Of a stretch of DNA of 64,000 nucleotides, positions 56,791 through 64,000 are shown piece after piece. The DNA comes from Combretum micranthum. Lineage: Eukaryota > Streptophyta > Magnoliopsida > Myrtales > Combretaceae. The DNA is taken from contig JAMXBD010000058.1 of the NCBI GenBank assembly GCA_024138025.1, positions 744,001 through 808,000 of the forward strand, written 5' to 3'. Each line of letters opens with the position of its first letter. Within the stretch, counting starts at the first letter, position 1. The notes below the pieces were generated by a model. It was not told where the DNA came from. It ran no database searches and saw only the letters and a program-made list of their open reading frames with translations. Both the position numbers and the translations under genes were made by a program.

Positions 56791-58184
56791 TAGATGGACT
56801 TCTCATTCTTTTGAGTAAGTTTTGTTAACGGCTTAGCTATAGTCGAGAAATTCTTTACAAACTTTCGATAATAGCCAACTAGACTAAGAAAGCTTCTTAC
56901 TTCCATTACCGTCTTTGGTTGCTTCCACTCCATCACTGCTTTAATCTTTTCAGGGTCAACCGATATGCCACTTCCTGAAACAACATGTCCTAAAAACGAT
57001 ATCTTATCCAACCAAAAGTCACATTTGGACAATTTGGCATACAACTTATGTTCTCTCAACATCCGAAGTGCCATACGGAGGTGTTCCTCACGTTCCTCTC
57101 GTGTAGTTGAGTAGACCAAAATGTCGTTGATAAAAACTATAACACACTTATCCAACAAGGGCTTATAGATTCGATTCATCAAGTCCATGAAAGCGGCAAG
57201 TGCATTTGTTAATCCAAAAGACATCACTAAGAACTCGTAATGTCCATATCGAGTTCGAAAAACGGTCTTTGGTACATCCTCCGGCCTTACTCTTAATTGA
57301 TGGTATCTAGACCTCAAGTCGATGAGTGAAAACACACTTGCTCCTTGCAATTGATCAAAGAGGTCATCAATCTGGGGTAACGGATACTTATTCTTGATTG
57401 TAACCTTATTCAACTCCTGGTAATCGATACATAACCTCATAGACCCATCCTTTTTCTTAACGAACAAGACTGGTGCTCCCCATGGCGATACAATTGGGTG
57501 AATAAACCCTTGATCCAGAAGCTCTTGCAATTGCTTCTTGAGTTCCTTCAACTCTACCAGTGCCATGTGGTATGGAGCCTTTGATATTAGCTCGGCATTT
57601 GGCATCAAGCTAATCTCAAAATCGATCTCCCTCTTTGGTGGCAATCCTGGTAATTCCTCAGGAAAAACATCAGGAAACTCATTGACTATAAGTATATCCT
57701 CCCCCTTTGGTCCTTCACTTTCTTCCTTTACAGCATTAATTTGTTGGTCGATGTCCTTCTCATTCGTTACTAACTCGAGCGAACTTAATCCTTGCCTCCT
57801 TATGATCGCAGATTCTCCTTTGAACTCAATATCCTTTCCATTTACATCTTTAAAATTCACCTTCTTCTCTCGACAATCTACCGTAGCTTTAACATGGGTC
57901 AACCAACTCATTCCAAGAATTACTTCATACTTATTCATCTTCAACACAATCAAGTCACTCGTCATATGGTGTCCTTAGATCTCTAAAGGCCATTCCTTCA
58001 ACATCTCTCGGGTGGTTACGACGCTACCCGTGGGTGTCTTTATCTTGAAGCTGGTAGCGGTGGTGACTTTAGGTAAACCGGTCTTCTTAACAAGGTTAGG
58101 GGTGATAAACGAATGGGTGGCTCCGGTATCAAACATGGCATAAGCGGTCTCGTTAGCTATTCGTATACTTCCTGCGTTCAGCAC
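56790..58184 (-). pseudogene. E4 protease and reverse transcriptase
   Basis: Protease at 58184-57975 keeps AMFDTGATHSFI (DTG intact, about 58119-58137). After a stop near 57975 the 391-codon frame 57965-56790 has [40 protein letters not shown] and [17 protein letters not shown]. At the catalytic site it reads [12 protein letters not shown], so the first Asp of FIDD is Asn and the polymerase should be inactive. It continues into [20 protein letters not shown]. Confidence 0.92.
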
Positions 58185-58204
58185 GCACTATTTACTAACC
58201 ATAC

Positions 58205-58785
58205 TATACTTATCTAACTTTTCTAAAGCTTTAAGCTAAAGAGATATAGGGATTCTATTGTTACAAATTGATAACGTAAAAAGATACTACAAACAAAACG
58301 ATAGCTCGAGGTTAAGGCTAACCTACAACGAGTCCATGATCATAGCTTTCATCTCCTTCCAAGGCAGCAAACTCACATCCTCCTTCCTCATCGTCAACTT
58401 CCTCGCACATCTACTGGCCCTCCAGACTGTAGACTCTCATTCCATGCACTGAGGTGCCAGAACGGTTCCCATTTCCATTGCCTATTGTTGGTTCTGACAA
58501 GGGTGATCCTCCCGAGGTTTGGACGACCTCACTAAAGAATTTTTCCTCTTTGGGCCTTCATTTGCAAAGTGCCCTGGCTACTTGCACACATAGCAGACAC
58601 TGGTGTTCTTCTTCGGACACTCCAGGATTTTATGATCCGGGCTGCCACAAAAGAAGCACTTGTTTTGCAATTGTGGGCAAGACTTTGGATAATGCTTCCC
58701 TCGGCATTTCCAACATGTGACATCTACCTTGGTCCTTTCCATTTGTGGGGTTAGTGAAGCTGATTGACCTACCCACTCCATCACG
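58205..58785 (-). pseudogene. gag: E4 gag, zinc-knuckle end
   Basis: The frame 58784-58578 carries CWKCRGKHYPKSC and CFFCGSPDHKILEC, then CYVCK followed by a stop in the third knuckle. The rest of the C-terminus, to about 58330, is in broken frames. Upstream gag is replaced by other sequence at about 58785. Confidence 0.85.
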
Positions 58786-59206
58786 GTATATTGCTCCTTT
58801 TAGAGGAGTTTCTACCCCTTTAGTTGCATCTACATCTAGAGCACCTCCTGAGAGTGAAATACAGAAATTAAGGAGACAATTTCAAGAAGAAAGAAAGATG
58901 AATTGGAAAGAGAGAAGTAAGATTAAGCTGTTTAGGGCTTCAGTTTGGGCATTTTTTGGGAGACTTGTTAGCTGTTTTTCCCTACCACTAGCTGATTTGT
59001 CTACATATGAGTCCTCTCCAGAAAAAAATTCTCCTGAAATTTATGATTTTGAGCATCCAAGAAGAGAAGGCAAAGCACTGGTTGTGTTTGAATCTTTTGA
59101 GGAGCTTGATGATAAAGAGGATAAAGAAGAAGAGGCTGATGACAATGAAGAAGTAGAGAATGCTGCTAATGGAGAGAGTGAAGATGAGATGATGATGCTG
59201 GAATAG
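58786..59206 (+). CDS. Unknown protein with acidic tail, preceding an Athila-like 3' region
   Basis: The frame is open from 58745 to 59206, but its first codons belong to E4, so the original start lies upstream of the junction and is lost. It begins RYIAPFRGVSTPLVAST and has a basic helical stretch (KLRRQFQEERKMNWKERSKI). A hydrophobic segment (FRASVWAFFGRLVSCFSLPL) is long enough for a membrane span. A strongly acidic tail (DDKEDKEEEADDNEEVENAA) ends in a stop at 59204. Position just before an Athila-like 3' region would fit the end of an envelope-like or extra frame, but I see no diagnostic motif. Confidence 0.4.
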
Positions 59207-60125
59207 ATTGATTATTATTTTGCTTTTCTTTGATCATCATTTTCTTTTTTGTGATTATGGTCTTATTGAGTTCACTCTTGGTAGGAAAACTCTTATTTTC
59301 CCGGGACTTATATTTCTAAATCTTAGGATAGGCTAACTTCTTTTTAGCTTTCTGTTGCTGCTTTTGTTTTGATTTGTTTTTAGGCCTAAACTTGGATGGG
59401 TTCACAAATAGACTGATGATGCACTTTGTTTTCACATGACCGAATATGGAAACTCTTTGCTGATATCTTGAAAATTCGAGGAAGTTCTATGTCATTTTTC
59501 TTAATTTTCTTTCTTTTTCCTTTTTCCTTATTTGTGCTTGATTTAAGAAGACATTGAGGACAATGTCTTATATAAGTGTGGGAAAGGATTTATGGAAAGA
59601 AAAATCTAGGTCTTGGTTTACTTATTTTCTAATGCACTGGTTGATCAAAATTCCCCCATTTATGAGTTTGCAAATAACTTTAAAGTTGATATATTTTGAA
59701 GTTTAGAATCTTGAAATTATATTCATTCATTTGTGATTAACATTCAAAAGATAAAAGTATAGTGACTTGGTATGCCTTACTTATATATATTGAAATTGGT
59801 ATACTTAGTTAAAGTTTTAGGATGAAACCTAAGTGGGGCAAATTTACTTGCTATTTAATGATTGAATCTAGATTTGTGGAAGAGGTTGAAGTCCCTAGTT
59901 TAAAGTTAAATAGTTGTGTTTCTAAGCTTGCCAATTAGTATATTTACTTTTCAACCACTTTGGGAGCTTTTCTAACCTTTACTGAAAGGTGCATGTAAAG
60001 TTGATCACTTAGTGATTCTCTTTGAGTAATCTCTTTGAAATCAATCAATTGTTGTGCTTAATTGCATAGTAAAAAGCTTAGTCAATCTAAGCGGGCTTTG
60101 GTCCTTCAGAAGAGTGAAGTCTAAC
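59207..60125 (+). other. Athila-like 3' untranslated region and probable LTR start
   Basis: Contains the Athila-style words GACATTGAGGACAATGTC and AAGTGTGGGAAAGG near 59550-59590, close to the polypurine tract and LTR boundary in that group. A similar pair lies at 63574-63614. No gene seen in the rest. Confidence 0.55.
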
Positions 60126-60234
60126 TCCGCTATTGACTAATCAAAGCTTTTTATATACAGTTGATTTGAATCTTAGAAAAAAAAATCTTGAGCTGAAAAG
60201 AAATGGGCAAAAACCCATCTAGAGGAAAAGAAAA
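60126..60234 (+). repeat. 109-bp direct repeat, left copy
   Basis: Begins TCCGCTATTGACTAATCAA and ends AGAGGAAAAGAAAA. The copy at 61159-61267 differs by one added A and one lost G. Confidence 0.9.
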
Positions 60235-60495
60235 GAAGAGGGCTAAAACCCATCACTTTAAAGGCTATTAAAGATTTGGAGAGATTTAAATAAAAAACAA
60301 AAAAAAATCTAGGGGAATGATGGATGCCATATACTTTCATTCTAGGTCGTTATGCTTAGAGAGGTAGTTGAAAGGTTTATATGTTCTTTAGTAAGTGGTA
60401 AGATGTAACTAAGCCGCTTTTGCTTTATTTGACTTTGTATTTCTTTTATGACTTTGGAAGCGGTTATTAAATGGCGAGGGTAATAGTTTGATTTA

Positions 60496-60583
60496 TGTAA
60501 CGCCTTAACCTGAAGGCATTACAAGCCATTATGTATCTACTCTTATATAGGACACGCAAAGACTCTAATATCCACAATAATCA
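60496..60583. repeat. Family-2 LTR terminal fragment (88 bp)
   Basis: TGTAACGCCTTAACC, then GGCATTACAAGCC and TATATAGGACACGCAAAG, matching the first ~85 bases of the LTR at 46861. The rest is absent. Confidence 0.8.
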
Positions 60584-60898
60584 ATAGACATGAATTATCT
60601 ATGATTTTAATGGTTGATTAAGTATAAATTTAGGCATTGAGTTATGTTTTTATTTAAGAATTGATGCTTAATTCAACAATATTTTCATTTCAGGTAATTT
60701 TGGACCATAATAACACACTTTAGAGCAATTTGGAGCAAAGAGGACTCAATTATCTTTAAAGCATCATTGGATCATTCTCAATCACGAGTGAGATGAGAAA
60801 TTTTTTTATGAACAGCAGAAATCACCCCCCTTTGGTTGCCCGTGATTTGAAGATGGAGAAGAGAAAATTCATCATAGCATGAATCCTCCTCGCCCCCT

Positions 60899-61019
<121 letters not shown>

Positions 61020-61158
61020 TTATACCTTTTTACCAATTGACGTGATGAATGAAAATAACATCGTACCTATTCAAGGAAAAGGATAAAAAAGATGAGAATC
61101 AGAGAGATAAGGGAGTCGAAGAATTCAATTTTCTATTCTAAAGCACAATGTAGACTTT

Positions 61159-61267
61159 TCCGCTATTGACTAATCAAAGCTTTTTATATACAGTTGATTT
61201 GAATCTTAGAAAAAAAAAATCTTGAGCTGAAAAGAAATGGCAAAAACCCATCTAGAGGAAAAGAAAA
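61159..61267 (+). repeat. 109-bp direct repeat, right copy
   Basis: Near-exact copy of 60126-60234, 1033 bp downstream. The family-2 fragment and the C tract lie between them. Confidence 0.9.
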
Positions 61268-62234
61268 TATTTTTTTTTTTCTAAGTGATGTGTGAGTGTT
61301 GTGTGTGAGTGTATTGTAAGTGTAAGTGATGTGTGAGTGTTGTATTTATGATGATTCATCCATGGAACTCGAGAGAGACCAGCGAAGGATCCTCAATGTG
61401 TTGTTGTAGACAATTCTCAAACAATTTCATAAATGGAAGAAACGGGTTTTGTCTTTCTATCTTTCATCTCAATCTTATCATGTTTTGGTAATGTCTGTTG
61501 TATTGTATTCTGCAAATTTCATGATTCTCTATGTAGAAACGTGTTGAATTCATAATATTTTTATTGGACTTCTTAATTTCAATGGTAGTATATAGAAATC
61601 ATTAGTTTATGTAGTGCAAGACATGGATTTTTGCCAGATTTCACTTGAATAGATTGAGAAATCATCTAAGTGAATAAATCTAGATTGTTGAAAGGGATTG
61701 CTCATAGTCTTAGAGATAAGATGATGAAATCTTCTGCAATTTTCTTTGGAATTCTTAAATTTAATGCGGTCATTGATTTACTATTAGCCTAGGAAGAGAT
61801 TCCGGTAGATAAAATTAAGATTAGGCCTTGCTAATCTTGAGAAAGACTTTAAGGTAGCTTATTGAATTCCACAGTTAAGACTAATAAAAATATATTAATG
61901 GTTGAAACTACATGTTAGTCATGGTTTGTAGGCCTGTTTTATGTTTGCATTACATTGTTATGTGTTAATAAGTGTATTTGCATCTTTAGTTAATCAATAG
62001 TAATTAATAATTCAATACTATTATTAAAATATGATTTATTTTAGGCTAGATAATGAGAAGAAGGTTAGTACTAGTGTTTATTTCGTTCCCTGTGGGAGAC
62101 GACCCTATGCTTAATCCTAGACTACATAACGACAGGTGCACTTGCTTGGCTTTGACCGTGTTTAGGAAAAGGAAATATAGGATTATAAATTTAAAACCCG
62201 ATCACTCAATTAGAGAAATAGACCATCAAGTTTT
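61268..62234 (+). repeat. Probable Athila-like LTR, 3' part
   Basis: No gene. TTCGTTCCCTGTGGGAGACGA near 62081, followed by a GTGCACTTGC motif, is characteristic of the end of Athila-type LTRs, and the primer site follows at 62235. The left limit of the LTR is not resolved. Confidence 0.65.
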
Positions 62235-62252
62235 TGGTGCAGTTACCGGAGA
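62235..62252 (+). other. Athila-like primer-binding site, degenerate
   Basis: TGGTGCAGTTACCGGAGA resembles the Asp-tRNA-type Athila/Tat site TGGCGCCGTTGCCGGGGA with five changes, mostly transitions. Confidence 0.75.
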
Positions 62253-62840
62253 ACAACATCATTAGGAAAACCAGAGGCTCGTTAATCTAGTCACAACTTT
62301 TGTTATTCCATTGTTATCATTGTGTTATTCCATTATATGTTTTGTATGTTTTATGAGTTAAGTGTTCTTGTTTGAAATTTGCTATTCTTTATGTGTTTGT
62401 CTATATAGTTTGGTAGAGTTTTTTCTTTTTTGTGCTTTTGGTATGAGTTAATCTGGCTTGTGAGTTTTTGGTGATTGTAGGGATCCTGTTCAAGTTATAT
62501 GATGATTATCTCAACAGATATGTTTAGGGAAAAAGAAGGTTCATGAAAGGAGCATTCAAAAACTTCAAGTGGTGGGAAAAGAACATCAAGAAAAGATTTC
62601 TAGAGCTTTAAGTGTAGGAAAAGTCACCACACATGAAATTTTAGAAGTGCAAAATGCTCAAAAGAAGTACACATGCATTTACAGTCGAGATGGTAATGAA
62701 CTTCATTATCTAAAGGAACATGGTCCTATGTAATGGCTGGGAGTTTCCGCACTGGTTTTGGTTGTACAAAAGCAATACGGATAAACCCCTTCAATTCACG
62801 CCCAATGTCCCAGGCGATAACAGCGGAAGGATTCCATGTC
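62253..62840 (+). other. Leader after the Athila-like primer site
   Basis: No sustained frame that I can assign. No gag motif could be recognised. Confidence 0.5.
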
Positions 62841-62847
62841 TCGTCCA

Positions 62848-63345
62848 TCTACTCGCTCGTGACACGCCTAAAAGGAGCTTTGAACACACCCCAACAGCCA
62901 TCCCACCTTTCATGGTTGACAGTGATTTTCATCATGATGATCACAAGAACATCTACAGCAGCAATATCGCCCCCATGCTCGCCTCTAAAGATAGTACAGA
63001 GGAGCTCCTTTTTGACACAAACTGAATCACGCCCCATTTCACGGGCGGTAGTAACAAAGGGATTCAAATCACAGCTCCCTGTTCGCACGTGACACACTTG
63101 GAGAGGAGCTTCGATCATCCACAGCCGCCTTTACAGTCCCCTGTTCACCCATGAACATGACCCTAGAGAGCATCCATAGACAAAATCTTGTGTTCCTGCT
63201 CGGTCGTGATGAAGTTTGACAGCTCCAAGTTATCTATAGAAGAAATCACTTTCCTCTTGTCGCCCGTGACATGCTGGGAAAGCCACTACACACAAATCTC
63301 AGCCGCCCTCACTCCCCCTTGTTCGCCGTGAAGAGTAGCCTGGTT
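62848..63345. repeat. Degenerate minisatellite, unit about 59 bp
   Basis: A GC-richer island. A phrase like CTGTTCGCCCGTGAC recurs at about 62850, 63082, 63140, 63197, 63256 and 63317, with spacing of 57-61 bp in the last five. Matching flanks such as GGAGCTTCGATCATCC and GGAGCTTTGAACACACC recur too. Units at 62908-63030 are weaker. Overlapping open frames at 62720-63118 on both strands are products of this composition and are not supported as genes. Confidence 0.7.
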
Positions 63346-63552
63346 GGTGTTAAATAAAAGTTACTGATCCATACAGGCATGATTTTGAAATGGGATTGAA
63401 AATTTTAACCCCGGAGGCTACTACGAAATGATGTATGTGCGTGATATGCACAAATGAGAAACCAATCTTATGCTTAGAATCTTCCAAGAGACAACTATCA
63501 ATATCTCAGGGGAGTATTTCTGTTCTCAATTGCTTCAATTTCTTTATTCATC

Positions 63553-64000
63553 ATGTTTTCCTTTGTTTTTATGGTTAGTTGAGACATTGGGGACAATGTC
63601 ATCAATAAGTGTGGGATTACATGCATGATGGAGTCTGTTGAATGAATATGTAGATATAATTTTGATTAAGTTGTTGATTCAAATATTCCCTAAATTAAGT
63701 TGTTGATTCAAAATTTGGTGCTAATAGATAATTTTAATAATTTTATGGATGTTGAAATTGGTGACTTACATGTTTTTCATGAACGTTCTTTAATGATAAA
63801 GTTGAGATGATGGGGTAAAATTTTAGTGGAGATGTCTTACTTGCTAATTAAATTAGGAATCTAAGTTTAGAGTGGCACATGATTATGAGTAAGGAATTTA
63901 GTTGCTTTTATATATTGAAAAGAGAAAAGGAATTGGCATAAAAGTGAAGTAAAATAGAAATAAGAATCCTTCATGTTAAAGTTCAAATGAAATCACTCAC
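63553..64000 (+). other. Second Athila-like 3' region and possible LTR start
   Basis: GACATTGGGGACAATGTCAT and AAGTGTGGGATTAC repeat the motif pair at 59550-59590, after only ~1.3 kb of internal sequence, so the element ending here would be short and without pol. Continues off the window; no gene. Confidence 0.5.

Larger units (their letters stand above)
53748..58785 (-). mobile_element. E4: truncated Tekay-like Gypsy element
   Basis: Composed of a partial LTR (53748-55087), pol (55088-58184) and the end of gag (to about 58785), all on the - strand. An internal deletion fuses LTR to integrase, and the 5' half (gag start, leader, 5' LTR) is missing. Insertion target: the family-2 LTR. Confidence 0.88.

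Noticed and set aside
62720..63118. Overlapping open frames on both strands near 62.7-63.1 kb
   Set aside because: They coincide with the GC-rich degenerate minisatellite. Openness on both strands is a composition effect.

Overview
This is a plant nuclear window made almost entirely of LTR retrotransposons inserted into one another. The evidence is plant-type Ty1/Copia and Ty3/Gypsy gag-pol fragments, a chromodomain-bearing (Tekay/Del-like chromovirus) integrase, Athila-type integrase and primer-binding sequences, initiator-Met-tRNA primer sites, very long AT-rich LTRs and polypyrimidine-rich leaders. I found no ordinary host gene, rRNA, tRNA or CRISPR array. The species cannot be named from the sequence.

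Layout. 1-3767 is the right-hand end of a long + strand Tekay-like LTR (family 1) that abuts a - strand Tekay-like element, here called E3. E3 is scattered over 3768-5614, 13546-14263 and 37413-45999. It is split by a complete Ty1/Copia element (5615-13545, target duplication GATAC) and by a second - strand Tekay-like element, E2 (14264-37412, target duplication GGGAT/GCGAT). In both cases the E3 reading frame is restored when the insert is removed. E2 is itself split by a tandem array at 19511-31700. In that array a roughly 4.87-kb unit recurs: a non-autonomous LTR element carrying two protease-like domains, plus a heavily rearranged, partly palindromic gag/LTR segment. A + strand family-1 LTR fragment (36190-36834) is fused to the remnant of the E2 5' LTR (36835-37412).

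The right third begins with the E3 5' LTR (40935-45999), which contains a complete solo LTR of a second family (41714-43430, duplication AAATG). It continues with an Athila-like integrase end and 3' region (46000-46860) and a second family-2 LTR. That LTR is split by a 4.9-kb family-1 solo LTR (47704-52644, duplication ACAAC) and ends at another decayed Tekay-like element, E4 (53748-58785). Last come Athila-like sequences (58786-64000) with a 120-bp C tract, a 109-bp direct repeat around it, a degenerate Asp-tRNA-type primer site and a ~59-bp degenerate minisatellite.

Relative ages follow from the nesting: Athila-like sequence is oldest; E3 and the family-2 LTRs came next; E2, E4, the solo LTRs and Copia came later; the tandem array in E2 is the youngest large event, to judge by the near identity of its units. 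All gag-pol genes carry stops, frameshifts or lost catalytic residues, so nothing here looks autonomous. The most unusual structures are the protease-only tandem array with its inverted gag copies, and a shared reading frame upstream of gag in E2 and E3.
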